From: Dysgonomonas sp. Marseille-P4361
Lineage (GTDB): Bacteria; Bacteroidota; Bacteroidia; Bacteroidales; Dysgonomonadaceae
Assembly: GCF_900343125.1 (NCBI RefSeq)
Contig: NZ_OPYL01000009.1
Coordinates: 1-64,000 of the forward strand
Length of the DNA stretch: 64,000 nucleotides
Direction: 5' to 3'
A program made the translations under genes and the position numbers. Below are positions 11,601 through 20,294 of the stretch, piece after piece. How positions within the stretch are numbered: position 1 is the first letter of the stretch; the number at the start of each line of letters is the position of its first letter. The notes beneath the pieces were generated by a model, which was given only the letters and a program-made list of their open reading frames with translations, did not search any database and had not been told where the DNA came from.

Positions 11601-11980
11601 ATTTCTTCGTTTTGGGTAAAACGGCGAGCAGTATCTTTAACAATAGAGAATACTTCGGGAAGTACTTTTTCCAGAATTTCTTCATACTTTTCAGTAATCG
11701 TTTTTTCCAGCTTGTCTACTTCGCTCCATACTTCTTCACGCTGATCGATTTCAAGTGTTTCTATACTTGCTTTTAGTTCAGCTATTTTGTTCTTTTCTGT
11801 TGCTACATAATCTTGAATTTGCTGTCTTATTTCTACAGTTTTAGCACGGAGCCCATCGTGAGAAAGACGCTCTATTTCAGGATATACGGCTTTGATTTTA
11901 TCTACAAAAGGGTTTATTTCTTTTAAGTCCCTTTGAGATTTGTTGCCAAATAATGATGTTAAAAATTCAGTAAATCCCAT
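8675..11980 (-). CDS. secA: Preprotein translocase ATPase SecA
   Basis: 1101 residues. SecA drives Sec-dependent export of preproteins through SecYEG. Walker A ATGEGKT at residues 191-197, the [19 protein letters not shown] segment with the DEAD-box Asp, the helicase motif [10 protein letters not shown], and a C-terminal zinc finger C-F-C-x(8)-CH that binds SecB or ribosomes. The N-terminal region contains an extra charged helical segment (about 60-110), common in Bacteroidota SecA. I start it at ATG 11980 ([12 protein letters not shown]); a 31-residue upstream extension is open but overlaps the preceding gene and has no family similarity. Confidence 0.97.
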   Translation of the reverse strand: MGFTEFLTSLFGNKSQRDLKEINPFVDKIKAVYPEIERLSHDGLRAKTVEIRQQIQDYVATEKNKIAELKASIETLEIDQREEVWSEVDKLEKTITEKYEEILEKVLPEVFSIVKDTARRFTQNEEIEVTATDFDRKLAEDHDFVRIDGDKAIYQNHWVAGGNEIVWEMIHYDVQLFGGVVLHKGKIAEMATGEGKTLVGTLPVFLNALTGEGVHVVTVNDYLAKRDSEWMGPIYMFNGLSVDCIDKHQPNSEGRRQAYLADITFGTNNEFGFDYLRDNMAISPSDLVQRKHNFAIVDEVDSVLIDDARTPLIISGPTPKGDQQLFEEFRPRVEIIVKAQRDLCTKLLAEAKSKMASEDKKEQEEGALLLYRSFKGLPKNKPLIKFLSEPGIKAAMLKTEEHYMAEQMRNMHIVTDELYFIIDEKNNSIELTDKGIDLLTGNSDDPQFFVLPDIGSQLSELENINLNDSERAEKKDELMQNYSIKSERVHTVNQLLKAYSLFERDDEYVVVDNKVMIVDEQTGRIMDGRRYSDGLHQAIEAKERVKVEAATQTFATVTLQNYFRMYNKLAGMTGTAETEAGELWNIYKLDVVVIPTNRPIARIDMNDRIYKTKREKYNAVIQEIVDLVEQGRAVLVGTTSVEISELLSKMLTMRKIKHNVLNAKLHQREAEVVATAGQPGAVTIATNMAGRGTDIKLAPSVKEAGGLAIIGTERHESRRVDRQLRGRAGRQGDPGSSVFYISLEDDLMRLFASERIAGMMDRMGFKEGEMLEHNMLSKSVERAQKKVEENNFGIRKRLLEYDDVMNAQREVIYKRRRHALMGERIGIDIVNMFYDSAVNLVEQHADTLDYEDLKMDVYRLFAMELPFDEAKFRSSKSENLTDEVYEKAVSNFKSKMDRLADIANPVIKQVYEEQGDKFENILIPITDGKRVYNISCNLKDAYNSESKDIIKSFEKSIVLHTIDEEWKEHLRAMDDLRQSVQNASYEQKDPLLIYKLESFNLFKSMVNVINNKAVTILMRGQIPVREPEEVRQAAPEQKTDYSRYRTERNDMEPRSGQAGEPQGPERPRPTAPIHVDKKPGRNEPCFCGSGKKYKNCHGRDE

Positions 11981-12035
11981 ATATTTAGTTTGTTTATTTT
12001 TTTTCTGTTTTTGTAATAAATTAAATTCAAATAGT

Positions 12036-13634
12036 TTAAAGTAATTCGGATAATACCTCTGCTTTAGCCGCATTTGGAGCTCTTATGCGCATTACATAAG
12101 ATACAGATGGTGCTATCTCAGTTGCTTTAATTGTCCTTTTTATTCGTTCAGGTTTTATATTGCTTCCGAAAAATATAACAGGACATACAACAGCATTGTT
12201 TCTTACTTGCTTATTGTTTAACGATTCGTCTTGCTCACTTATAATTTTAAAACCTGGTTGAAGTTCAACAAAAAGATCTCCGGAATTTTCCTTAGTGTAA
12301 GCGTTTCTGTAATACTCCATAACAGGGTTCCACTCGCCATGTAGAAGTTGGTGAGAAGTATATACTTCTTGTACCCCTGTAAATTCTGAAACGAATTCGG
12401 CAGCTTTATCTTGAATTTCTTTTAACGAAACCTCTTTTTGTTTAATTAATTCCTTGTTCAAATATATTTGTCCATTATGGAATTTATCGACCCACTTGTT
12501 GTCTTTTCCATAAATGGCCATTAAATACATATTGAGAAGAGCTTCGCAGCGGTTTACATGGAATTTTTTCTCCGGTATATTCGAACTTGCTGTTTTATCG
12601 TCTTTATACTCAGATTCATTCGAGTTGTAATAACCCGTAGAAGAGATAAAAATAAAAGCATTTTTTAGCCCGACAGATTTATCAACAGCATCAAGTAAAG
12701 CCTCAATATCGCGGTCAAGACGTGTATAGACATCTTGAATTTCATATGAATAGTCACTTACATCTTGGTAGTTTCCTGCATAGAATGTAAGTGAAAGAAA
12801 ATCAGGACTTGTGCGTTTTCCTAATTCGGCTTTTGTTAGTAATTTGATTGCACCTTCTCTGACGTTTTCGTTTGCCACAGGCATTTTCTTAGCCAGAATA
12901 TATGTCGATTTGTCAGTCCCTGTAGCATGTTGGAATGTAGCTTTACCCTGAACATAAGGGAATGCCTTGTATTCTTCGATCGGTAATAATGGATTCCACC
13001 ACATAGACCAGGCTTTGGTAGAGAAGTTTGAATTACTACGATTTTCCTGATCAATAGCCCAATAAAAGTCTTTGTAGTAGGTTGTTGATGCCCATTTTCC
13101 GGTATAGTCGTCAATCCAATAAGCGCTATTTCCTCTTGTGCCAGCTGTAATCAGGGCTTGAGGTATTTGCGGAGCAAAAGAGTACACATCAGAAGTGCCT
13201 TTTGACGCAAGTTTCAGTTCGTCTGTGATTGTAGAAGACTTCAGTGCAAGCGGTGACACTTTATCGTCAGTGTAATTTCCTAAAAAGTTAGGATCGGAGA
13301 AAGTTGAAACCTCCTGCTGTTTGGCTGCTAAATACTTTCTGCTACCTACAATTCCATGATAAAATGGGTTTGTACCTGTATATATTGTTGCAATAGCTGA
13401 TGCATCATCCAGATAAGGAAAGTCGAACTTAATATTTTGAAATACTAAGCCTTCGTTTAATAATCGTTTAAAACCTCTTTCGGTAAATGTATGCTGGAAA
13501 AGTTCGAGATAATCTCCTCTTAGTTGATCTATAGTGATGCCAATCACTAATTTAGGTGTTTCTCGTACAGTCGATTGAGCTTGTACTGCACCTATTGTTA
13601 ATACTGCAACTAAAGAGGTTATAATTCTTCTCAT
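12036..13634 (-). CDS. Alkaline-phosphatase-fold exported protein lacking the metal-site residues
   Basis: 532 residues with a signal peptide ([19 protein letters not shown]). The N-terminal part matches the type I phosphodiesterase / PafA alkaline phosphatase family: metal Asp36 in ITIDQLRGD and the Thr nucleophile position in [12 protein letters not shown] (Thr83). The other signatures are degenerate. Where active relatives have T-D-Y-I-G-H this protein has GNYQDV (287-292); where they have T-A-D-H-G it has SSTGY (331-335); the K-D-R substrate clamp and the C-terminal H-G-x-P-Y are also gone. I infer a non-catalytic binding or structural protein. It overlaps the DUF4105 gene by 4 bases and lies 55 bases before secA, so it is probably in one operon with them. 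Confidence 0.75.
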   Translation of the reverse strand: MRRIITSLVAVLTIGAVQAQSTVRETPKLVIGITIDQLRGDYLELFQHTFTERGFKRLLNEGLVFQNIKFDFPYLDDASAIATIYTGTNPFYHGIVGSRKYLAAKQQEVSTFSDPNFLGNYTDDKVSPLALKSSTITDELKLASKGTSDVYSFAPQIPQALITAGTRGNSAYWIDDYTGKWASTTYYKDFYWAIDQENRSNSNFSTKAWSMWWNPLLPIEEYKAFPYVQGKATFQHATGTDKSTYILAKKMPVANENVREGAIKLLTKAELGKRTSPDFLSLTFYAGNYQDVSDYSYEIQDVYTRLDRDIEALLDAVDKSVGLKNAFIFISSTGYYNSNESEYKDDKTASSNIPEKKFHVNRCEALLNMYLMAIYGKDNKWVDKFHNGQIYLNKELIKQKEVSLKEIQDKAAEFVSEFTGVQEVYTSHQLLHGEWNPVMEYYRNAYTKENSGDLFVELQPGFKIISEQDESLNNKQVRNNAVVCPVIFFGSNIKPERIKRTIKATEIAPSVSYVMRIRAPNAAKAEVLSELL

Positions 13635-14911
13635 CTTACTCTGGGTAAGCTATAATCAGCTTTTTTGTTTATCTTTTTATATTGTAATATATTCATAATC
13701 GACCTTGTGCCAATGGTTAGAATATATGGTATAAATGCGATTTCTAATTGTTGTGGAATCAAACACCATGCCAAAAGAAATAGCGAAAGCGAGGCAAAGT
13801 TAATAAAATGATAATAATATACGTATTTTGAGAGTTTTTTTGCGAAGAATAAAGGAATTATTAATAGTTGAAGCGGATTTAACCACATAATATTCCAGTT
13901 AGGATTGGTACAAGGATGCTCTGAAAAGAACATTAAGAAAAAGATGATACATCCTCCCAGTCCGGCTATAAAAAATAATATAGTATCAAATACTTTACCC
14001 AAAGCATATAGTTGCTGATTGTATATCAGTAAGGATAAAAGAAGGGTGAATAAAAATAGTATGCATCCTACGATAAGAGGCCAGTCTGTAGCTTTCTGGA
14101 TATTATCTGCCTGTGGATTGGTATATGTAAGCTGTTCTTGTACGGGTGTTAACAAAGTGTTAGTAGACTCAACGAGTATTCTGTTTATTGTATCTCCTTC
14201 GATAATAGCTCCTTCGTAAGCACCCATTAGGTATAATGGAAGAAAATCTTTTTGGCGATCTGTAATTTTCTTGTCAGCATCTGCCCCAATCACTAAATCA
14301 ATTCCAAATCTAGCCCATGGTTGCGCACTGGTGCATTCCCAAACAAGATCTCTATAGCTTTGTTCTTTTACGGTCGGCGTATATTTTATCTTACCACTTA
14401 TATTTTTCTCAATAATGTCTCGCGGACGTGTAGCACAATTGTCGTAGAAATAATTGTAGCGATAAGTTCTGTTTTCGGGAAGTGAATTTATAATTAGTGC
14501 ATCTAGGATCTTCTGTTTTTCTGTTTGATCTATGTTCAGTTGTTGTTCAAAAACACCAACACCTCGCTCTTTATATTCATACAAATAATCATCAAAGCCT
14601 ACATAGCCTACAATATAATCAGTTTCTCCTTTTACAAAACGGTACATGAAATTGGGGGTGTTGAAACTAAAAAGACCATAATTAAAAACAATGTCAAGTT
14701 TCTTTAATCCCAACTCTCTGACTTCGATAGTGTCTTTTACCCTTATTGCTGTATGTCCGAATAAAGCATAAATAGCCCCATTCCAAGGAGTGCTGGTTAA
14801 TAAGCTTACTTCGGCTTTGTCACTCAAGGTAATGTATGAAGATGGGGAAGCCTTCGCAGTAGTGGTCAGACACAGAAGTGTGAGTATGAATAATAGTATT
14901 GTTTTCTTCAT
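13631..14911 (-). CDS. DUF4105 membrane protein
   Basis: 426 residues: a signal peptide (MKKTILLFILTLLCLTTTAKA), an extracytoplasmic DUF4105 domain (about 25-260) with its conserved ALFGHTAIRV and YNYFYDNCATRPRD segments, and a C-terminal membrane part of about five helices starting at WPLIVGCILFLFTLL. DUF4105 resembles NlpC/P60-like cysteine hydrolases; the His in FGHT and Cys in DNCATRPRD are plausible catalytic residues, but no substrate is known. The start at ATG 14911 is chosen because it begins a normal signal peptide; a 22-residue upstream extension has none. First gene of the DUF4105 / phosphatase-fold / secA unit. Confidence 0.8.
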   Translation of the reverse strand: MKKTILLFILTLLCLTTTAKASPSSYITLSDKAEVSLLTSTPWNGAIYALFGHTAIRVKDTIEVRELGLKKLDIVFNYGLFSFNTPNFMYRFVKGETDYIVGYVGFDDYLYEYKERGVGVFEQQLNIDQTEKQKILDALIINSLPENRTYRYNYFYDNCATRPRDIIEKNISGKIKYTPTVKEQSYRDLVWECTSAQPWARFGIDLVIGADADKKITDRQKDFLPLYLMGAYEGAIIEGDTINRILVESTNTLLTPVQEQLTYTNPQADNIQKATDWPLIVGCILFLFTLLLSLLIYNQQLYALGKVFDTILFFIAGLGGCIIFFLMFFSEHPCTNPNWNIMWLNPLQLLIIPLFFAKKLSKYVYYYHFINFASLSLFLLAWCLIPQQLEIAFIPYILTIGTRSIMNILQYKKINKKADYSLPRVR

Positions 14912-15046
14912 TTTTGTATTTTCTACAGGCAAAGATAAGATATATGTTAATAGTTTTTGTTTTTTTATTAAACTCATTCTTTCCCATCTTGTGAATTTTA
15001 CTTAAAAACAGAGGGTGTAAGTTCAATATATAGTGTGATTTATAGC

Positions 15047-15075
15047 TTGTAATTCTCAAACTTTGAATATTTTTG
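15047..15075 (+). promoter_or_regulatory. Promoter of the nitroreductase gene
   Basis: Bacteroidota-type boxes: TTG at 15047-15049, an 18-base spacer and TATTTTTG (TAnnTTTG) at 15068-15075, 31 bases before the start codon. Confidence 0.65.
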
Positions 15076-15106
15076 TATAGATAGAAACACTTTAAATTTT
15101 TATAGC

Positions 15107-15709
15107 ATGAAGAAAATTATATTACTTATAATCTCCTTTGTTTTTGTATGTAGTCTTTTGGCTCAGGATATTCAATTGGTGTCTCCACAAAGAACAGGTG
15201 GTAAACCGTTAATGGATGCTTTGAACGAACGCCAGTCTCGTCGTGATTTTGAGAAGAAAGAGCTCTCCCCTCAGATGTTGTCTGATTTGTTATGGGCAGC
15301 AAATGGTTTTAATAGAGATGATAAGCGTACTGTTCCTACCTCTCAAAATAGGCAGGAGATGGATGTATATGTGATGTTTGATACAGGTATTTACCTTTAC
15401 GATGCTAAAGGACATGTATTAAAACTTATAAAGAAAGGTGATTTCAGAAAAGATCTGGGGCAAGCAAATATATCTGACAACGCAGCTTTTTCGCTGATCT
15501 ATGTGGCTAATATGGATCGGGCGTCTAATCGCGAAGCTGGTTTTATAGATAGTGGTTTCATCGCTCAGAATGTTTATCTCTATTGTGCTTCAGCGGGATT
15601 GGGTACTGTGGTAAGAGGTTCTTTCACAAGACCTAATCTTCATAATACGATGGAGTTGACAAAAGATCAGGAGATAACAATTGTACAAGCTGTCGGCTTT
15701 ATAAAATAA
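15107..15709 (+). CDS. Exported nitroreductase-family (SagB-like) protein
   Basis: 200 residues with an N-terminal signal peptide (MKKIILLIISFVFVCSLLAQ) followed by a nitroreductase-like domain. FMN-binding features of the SagB/ThcOx branch are visible: ERQSRRDF near residue 43, LSDLLWAANGFNR, and the C-terminal SAGLGTVVRG segment where other members bind FMN. Members use FMN to reduce nitro, quinone or thiazoline-type substrates; the substrate here is unknown. Export is unusual for an FMN enzyme but common in this Bacteroidales subgroup as I recall. Monocistronic, with its own promoter and a strong shared terminator. Confidence 0.8.
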   Translation: MKKIILLIISFVFVCSLLAQDIQLVSPQRTGGKPLMDALNERQSRRDFEKKELSPQMLSDLLWAANGFNRDDKRTVPTSQNRQEMDVYVMFDTGIYLYDAKGHVLKLIKKGDFRKDLGQANISDNAAFSLIYVANMDRASNREAGFIDSGFIAQNVYLYCASAGLGTVVRGSFTRPNLHNTMELTKDQEITIVQAVGFIK

Positions 15710-15724
15710 GAGAAACCTGTTTAA

Positions 15725-15765
15725 AATACAAAAGGTCGAAACCCTGCGTTTCGACCTTTTGTATT
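15725..15765. terminator. Bidirectional terminator between convergent genes
   Basis: Perfect 17-bp stem, AATACAAAAGGTCGAAA with TTTCGACCTTTTGTATT, around a seven-base loop, between the convergent nitroreductase and pyrD genes. It has T tracts on both strands. Confidence 0.92.
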
Positions 15766-15786
15766 TTATATAAATCAATGAATGTT

Positions 15787-16698
15787 CTACATTTTCAAAG
15801 CGCCTACAAGCTCTTTTATCGAGCTGATATTATGCTTGTCCAGATATTCAGCTATTCCGTCTACCACTTTTACAGATATAGATGGATCTACAAAATTATG
15901 AGTACCAATCTGTATGGCCGAAGATCCGGCAAGGATGAATTCGATAGCATCTTGCCAGCAAGAAATGCCACCCATACCTATTACCGGTATTTTTACGGCG
16001 TTGTATGTCTGCCAAACCATTCTCAAGGCTACGGGTTTAACGCATGGACCCGAAAGACCTCCGGTTACTGTAGATAATACAGGGCGTTTACTGTTGATGT
16101 CAACTGCCATTCCTAGCAATGTATTTATCAAAGATACCGCGTCAGCACCTACACCTTCTACCGCTTTTGCTATTTCGGTTATATCTGTAACGTTTGGAGA
16201 TAATTTTACGATCAGAGTTTTATCCCAAACTTTACGAACAGCTTCAGTAACTTCTCCTGCCATGTCAGGACATACCCCAAAAGCCATACCTCCTTCTTTC
16301 ACGTTAGGACACGAAATATTAAGCTCAATTGCCGGAATTTTATCCAATCCGACTAGCTTTTCGGTACATTCTACATAGTCTTCGATGGTTGAACCCGATA
16401 CATTTACAATAATATTTGTATCAATGTCTTTTATCTCCGGATAAATGTTCGAAACAAAGTAGTCAACTCCCTTATTTTGCAGTCCCACAGCGTTTAACAT
16501 ACCATATGGGGTTTCAGCCATACGAGGATAGTCATTACCTTGTCTTTCGCGAATAGTGGTTCCTTTTACAAATATTCCACCTATTCGCGATAAGTCTATA
16601 AAGTCTGAATACTCTTTTCCATAGCCAAAAGTACCCGATGCAGTCATTACCGGATTCTTTAATTCCAGTTTACCTATGTTTATTGCTAGTCTATCCAT
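15787..16698 (-). CDS. pyrD: Dihydroorotate dehydrogenase B, catalytic subunit
   Basis: 303 residues. It oxidises dihydroorotate to orotate in pyrimidine synthesis with FMN. Family motifs: [10 protein letters not shown] (19-28), the [13 protein letters not shown] loop that includes the active-site region of class 1B enzymes, VKLSPNVTD, and the FMN phosphate site [24 protein letters not shown]. The Cys in ISCPNV is the class 1B catalytic base. The gene overlaps pyrK by 13 bases, which supports the NAD-dependent PyrDB-PyrK complex. Confidence 0.95.
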   Translation of the reverse strand: MDRLAINIGKLELKNPVMTASGTFGYGKEYSDFIDLSRIGGIFVKGTTIRERQGNDYPRMAETPYGMLNAVGLQNKGVDYFVSNIYPEIKDIDTNIIVNVSGSTIEDYVECTEKLVGLDKIPAIELNISCPNVKEGGMAFGVCPDMAGEVTEAVRKVWDKTLIVKLSPNVTDITEIAKAVEGVGADAVSLINTLLGMAVDINSKRPVLSTVTGGLSGPCVKPVALRMVWQTYNAVKIPVIGMGGISCWQDAIEFILAGSSAIQIGTHNFVDPSISVKVVDGIAEYLDKHNISSIKELVGALKM

Positions 16699-17468
16699 GT
16701 CAACTTTTCTATATTAAATACGGGACCATCTGTGCATACACATATATTCCCTTCGCGAGTTTTTTCTACACAACACAAACATGCTCCAAATCCGCATGCC
16801 ATAACGTTTTCGAGAGATACTTCGCAGTTGATTTTGTTTACATTTGCATACTTTGCTACCGCCATCATCATTGGCTTAGGTCCACATGTATAAATGGATG
16901 AAAATTTAGTGTTTTTTAGTACAGAATGATCTGTAACATATCCTTTTTCTCCAAAGCTGCCATCTTCGGTAGTACAATAGACTTCTCCGTATTGTCTAAA
17001 ATCGTCTAATTGTAGCAAATCATTCTTCGATCTGGCACCTAAAAGAAACATTGGAGTAAAACCTTTTTCTTTTAGGCAAGCTCCTAGGTATAACATTGGT
17101 GCAGTACCTACACCACCTCCAATTAATAACAATTCCTGACCGCTATCTTTAGAAGGTATTGTAAAGGTATTTCCTAGAGGTAATAGCAGATTTACGATAT
17201 CTCCTTGTTTATATTCACTCATCTTTTGTGTACCATCTCCAATCACTTGTACTAACAACCATAATTCGTTGGTTGCTTTGTCTACGTAATTTACAGAAAT
17301 AGGACGTCTTAGATAAGTGGATGGTGAACTGTCTACCTTTACTTCTACAAACTGTCCGGGAAACATGCTCGGTAAAGGGCTGCTGTCTGGTGTTGTAAGT
17401 TTTATAAGGCAGTAGTTTTGATTTAGTTTATCGTTTTGGGTAACAACTAAATCTAGCATTTTTTTCAT
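16686..17468 (-). CDS. pyrK: Dihydroorotate dehydrogenase B, electron-transfer subunit
   Basis: 260 residues. PyrK passes electrons from the FMN of PyrD through a [2Fe-2S] cluster and FAD to NAD+. Visible are the FAD motif YLRRPISVN, the NAD(P)-binding [16 protein letters not shown] and the C-terminal cluster ligands in [10 protein letters not shown] and CVCTDGP. The gene lies directly upstream of pyrD. A -7 box of the Bacteroidota form (TAACTTTG on the minus strand, complement of 17511-17518) lies 43 bases upstream, without a clear -33 TTG. A start at the later Met (MLDLVV) would also be possible. Confidence 0.95.
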   Translation of the reverse strand: MKKMLDLVVTQNDKLNQNYCLIKLTTPDSSPLPSMFPGQFVEVKVDSSPSTYLRRPISVNYVDKATNELWLLVQVIGDGTQKMSEYKQGDIVNLLLPLGNTFTIPSKDSGQELLLIGGGVGTAPMLYLGACLKEKGFTPMFLLGARSKNDLLQLDDFRQYGEVYCTTEDGSFGEKGYVTDHSVLKNTKFSSIYTCGPKPMMMAVAKYANVNKINCEVSLENVMACGFGACLCCVEKTREGNICVCTDGPVFNIEKLTWID

Positions 17469-17723
17469 TTACCTTGATTTTTAGTAGATAAATACTCTTT
17501 TTTCGAAATACAAAGTTAGTAAAATTTGAGCTTATACTAAAATGTAGGTAGAGCTTAATTATCCCAGATTATTTTATAACTTTATGTGGTTAGTTATAAT
17601 GTGTAAAAAGTAAACCTATGAACATACACAGTACAAATACCTTATATTGCCCTATATTCCTTAATATAAAGGATAGAGATCATTATAACTAATTTTCCAA
17701 AACCTCTTTTCAATTAAGCTTTT

Positions 17724-17751
17724 GTAACCATACTTCTTAGAGTATAGTTAC
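17724..17751 (+). promoter_or_regulatory. Hairpin in the tryptophanase upstream region
   Basis: GTAACCATACT (17724-17734) can pair with AGTATAGTTAC (17741-17751) with one mismatch and a six-base loop, ending 35 bases before the tryptophanase start. No T tract follows, so it is not a classic terminator. It could be an mRNA structure or an operator. The rest of the 318-base spacer (17469-17786) shows nothing else I can support. Confidence 0.4.
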
Positions 17752-17786
17752 AGATTATTTATTCATTATTTTAACATAATATTACT

Positions 17787-19163
17787 ATGAAATTACCATA
17801 TGCAGAACCATGGAAAATAAAGATGGTTGAACCTATCCGAAGCAGCACATACGAAGAGCGTCTAAAATGGCTCGAAGCAGCTAAATATAATATGTTTCAA
17901 CTAAGGGCAGATCAAGTTTATATAGATTTGATAACAGATTCGGGAACCGGAGCAATGAGTGATCGTCAGTGGGCGGGAATGATGCTTGGTGATGAGAGCT
18001 ATGCGGGAGCTAGTTCTTTTTACATGATGGAAGAAGCTGTAAGACGTATTACCGGATTCAAATATGTATTACCTACTCATCAAGGAAGAGCTGCTGAGAA
18101 TGTATTGTTCTCTTGTTTGATTAAGGAAGGTGATGTTTGTCCCGGAAATTCTCACTTTGATACAACTAAAGGACATATTGAGTCCAGAAAAGCTATAGCC
18201 CTAGACTGCACGATTGATGAAGCAAGAGATACACAATTAGAAATTCCTTTTAAAGGAAATGTTGACCTTCACAAACTAGATGAAGCTTTAAGTTTATATA
18301 AAGATCGTATTCCGTTCGTTATAATAACGATTACAAACAATACAGCTGGAGGACAGCCTGTATCGATGGAAAATCTCAGAGAGGCTCGCAAAATAGCTAA
18401 TAAGTATAATAAACCTGTGTTATTAGACTCTGCTCGCTTTGCCGAGAATGCTTATTTCATAAAAACAAGGGAAAAGGGATACAGTGATAAGAGCATAAAA
18501 GAGATCTGTCTGGAGATGTTTTCTTATGCTGATGCCATGACTATGAGCGCAAAGAAAGATGCCATAGTTAATATGGGTGGTTTTATTGCTACCAATATAA
18601 AGGATTGGTATGAAGCAGCTAAAGTAAAAGGTATTGCTTTTGAAGGCTTTACAACTTATGGCGGTATGAATGGGCGTGATATGAATGCTTTGGCTATTGG
18701 TTTGGACGAAAATACAGAATTTGAAAACCTGGAGAGTCGTATCAAACAAGTGCAATATTTGGGAAACAAGTTAGATGAATACGGTATTCCGTATCAACGA
18801 CCAGCGGGTGGACATGCTATATTTGTAGATGCTTCTAAGATTCTGACACATGTGCCGAAAGAGCAGTTTCCTGCTCAAACTTTGACTGTAGAACTTTATC
18901 TGGAGGCAGGTATACGAGGTTGCGAAATAGGGTATATTCTTGCCGACAGAGATCCAATAACCAGAGAAAATCGTTTTGATGGATTAGATTTATTAAGATT
19001 AGCAATTCCTCGTCGGGTATATACGAACAATCATATGGACGTAGTTGCTGCTGCTTTGAAAAATATCTTTGATCGACGAAGCTCAATAACTAGAGGAATG
19101 AAGATTGTAAAAGAGGCTGAACTATTGCGGCATTTTACTGTAGAGTTGGAAAGAGTTGAGTAA
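17787..19163 (+). CDS. tnaA: Tryptophanase (beta-eliminating lyase)
   Basis: 458 residues of the PLP beta-eliminating lyase family. The PLP lysine is Lys257 in SAKKDAIVNMGG. Tryptophanase and tyrosine phenol-lyase are close; two sites favour tryptophanase. The segment HFDTTKGH has Asp125 as in TnaA, where tyrosine phenol-lyase has FTTT; and GIRGCEIG has Ile where tyrosine phenol-lyase has the specificity Arg381. The enzyme splits L-tryptophan into indole, pyruvate and ammonia. It stands alone with a terminator, without a tryptophan permease next to it. Bacteroidales relatives with this sequence type make indole. Confidence 0.85.
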   Translation: MKLPYAEPWKIKMVEPIRSSTYEERLKWLEAAKYNMFQLRADQVYIDLITDSGTGAMSDRQWAGMMLGDESYAGASSFYMMEEAVRRITGFKYVLPTHQGRAAENVLFSCLIKEGDVCPGNSHFDTTKGHIESRKAIALDCTIDEARDTQLEIPFKGNVDLHKLDEALSLYKDRIPFVIITITNNTAGGQPVSMENLREARKIANKYNKPVLLDSARFAENAYFIKTREKGYSDKSIKEICLEMFSYADAMTMSAKKDAIVNMGGFIATNIKDWYEAAKVKGIAFEGFTTYGGMNGRDMNALAIGLDENTEFENLESRIKQVQYLGNKLDEYGIPYQRPAGGHAIFVDASKILTHVPKEQFPAQTLTVELYLEAGIRGCEIGYILADRDPITRENRFDGLDLLRLAIPRRVYTNNHMDVVAAALKNIFDRRSSITRGMKIVKEAELLRHFTVELERVE

Positions 19164-19175
19164 TCATAAAAATTA

Positions 19176-19201
19176 AGAGCTGATGAAAATTCATCGGCTC
19201 T
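19176..19201. terminator. Terminator between tnaA and the XRE gene
   Basis: Stem AGAGCTGATGAA / TTCATCGGCTCT with one G-T pair and a two-base loop, between two convergent genes, followed by CATTTTATT. It probably serves both directions. Confidence 0.85.
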
Positions 19202-19208
19202 CATTTTA

Positions 19209-19703
19209 TTATAATGGTTTATTATCTGCATTAAATACTTCGAATGTGTTATCCGAATAATAAATAATTATTTTGGATATTTTCTTTTCAGGTATTTTTT
19301 GATATATAACTTGTTTGTTTACAGTGTTTTCATCGCTAATAAGCGACTCCTTAACCCCAATTTCCTTGCGATATTCTTTTTCTTCCGTAGGATTAAACGG
19401 AAAAACTGCATTCTGAGAGAATAAATCAGGTTCATTTCTTTTGTTCGAAAATAAATCGCTCTGTTGCGATGAAGTCGATTGACCTTCATGTTCCGATTTA
19501 TACATTTCTCCATTTCCCGTAATTAGCCAATCAGAATTAATATAATCCATCTTAGACAAAATTCGTGTGACTACATCCAAGCTCGGATTGTTGCGCCCAT
19601 TCAATATATGAGATATAACAGCCCGACCCAGTTGCAACTTATCGGCAAATGCCGAAGGTGTCAGTTGCTCGTTATCCATAATTTGCTTGATCCTGTCTTT
19701 CAT
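19209..19703 (-). CDS. XRE-family transcriptional regulator
   Basis: 164 residues. An N-terminal XRE helix-turn-helix spans about residues 1-62, with LTPSAFADKLQLGRAVISHI as the two HTH helices. A variable linker follows, then a conserved C-terminal element (KKISKIIIYYSDNTFEVF) that many Bacteroidota XRE regulators share. Targets are not known from sequence. Its own upstream region carries several TAC-N4-GTA palindromes, one over a TACATTTG -7 box (complement of 19734-19741), which suggests autoregulation. A matching perfect palindrome lies in front of the divergent dipeptidase gene. Confidence 0.85.
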   Translation of the reverse strand: MKDRIKQIMDNEQLTPSAFADKLQLGRAVISHILNGRNNPSLDVVTRILSKMDYINSDWLITGNGEMYKSEHEGQSTSSQQSDLFSNKRNEPDLFSQNAVFPFNPTEEKEYRKEIGVKESLISDENTVNKQVIYQKIPEKKISKIIIYYSDNTFEVFNADNKPL

Positions 19704-19728
19704 CTACATTAATAAGTATATAAATGTT

Positions 19729-19847
19729 TAGTACAAATGTAAATAAATAGATTTACAAATGAAAATTACAATTGTTTATAAATGTAATTAACATAAATAT
19801 ACAATAGAATACATTTGTATCGATTCGCTATGTTTACAATGGTAAAT
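19729..19847. promoter_or_regulatory. Array of candidate operator palindromes
   Basis: Five 6-4-6 inverted repeats resembling GTTTAC-N4-GTAAAC begin at 19729, 19751, 19774, 19807 and 19832, that is 22-33 bases apart and mostly near multiples of the helical turn. The best is GTTTAC-AATG-GTAAAT at 19832-19847; three have an exact TAC-N4-GTA core. The first overlaps the -7 box of the XRE gene. The background is very AT-rich, so some similarity is expected by chance. The remaining spacer (19848-20160) holds nothing I can identify. Confidence 0.4.
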
Positions 19848-20160
19848 CTATGTAAAGTTTAAGTTTATAAAATAATCATATTTAATTAATAATTAATATA
19901 TTATGCGTATAAGTTATGGGGTTCTAAGCTGTTTTAATAGTCGATAGAAGGGTATATTCTTTATTCTTTATATTATTACTTTATATTATTTAATTATTAT
20001 ATTCATATTAAGTATATTGGTTATTAAATATTGGCTTATTTGTTGCCTTGTTATGTGATATACATTATTAAACAATATTTGTAATCTGCGTTGTTTCTGA
20101 TTGTATTTTTAATAATTTACATATGTTTAATCGTATAAAAAAATAGCCTTATTTTTAATT

Positions 20161-20176
20161 GTTTACTTTTGTAAAC
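20161..20176 (+). promoter_or_regulatory. Perfect palindrome over a -7 box upstream of the C69 gene
   Basis: GTTTAC-TTTT-GTAAAC, a perfect 6-4-6 inverted repeat. It contains TACTTTTG (20164-20171), a match to the Bacteroidota -7 box TAnnTTTG, 124 bases before the dipeptidase start. It is the perfect version of the motif repeated upstream of the divergent XRE gene. Confidence 0.5.
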
Positions 20177-20294
20177 CAGTTTAAAGTAAATCACCTTTTG
20201 TATATTTATCCGTTTTTTTTCATAGTAACAAAATATAAGTATCTTTATGGATATTATTATAAAAATTAATATTGTAACGATAACTAATCCAATT

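Noticed and set aside
11981-12073. A 31-codon N-terminal extension of secA
   Set aside because: It overlaps the end of the upstream gene and lacks family similarity; the ATG at 11980 matches the normal SecA start.
17584-17613. A 9-codon frame MWLVIMCKK upstream of tnaA that could be a TnaC-like leader peptide
   Set aside because: It has a Trp but no Pro before the stop, lies 170 bases from tnaA and shares no other feature with TnaC; a chance frame is likelier.
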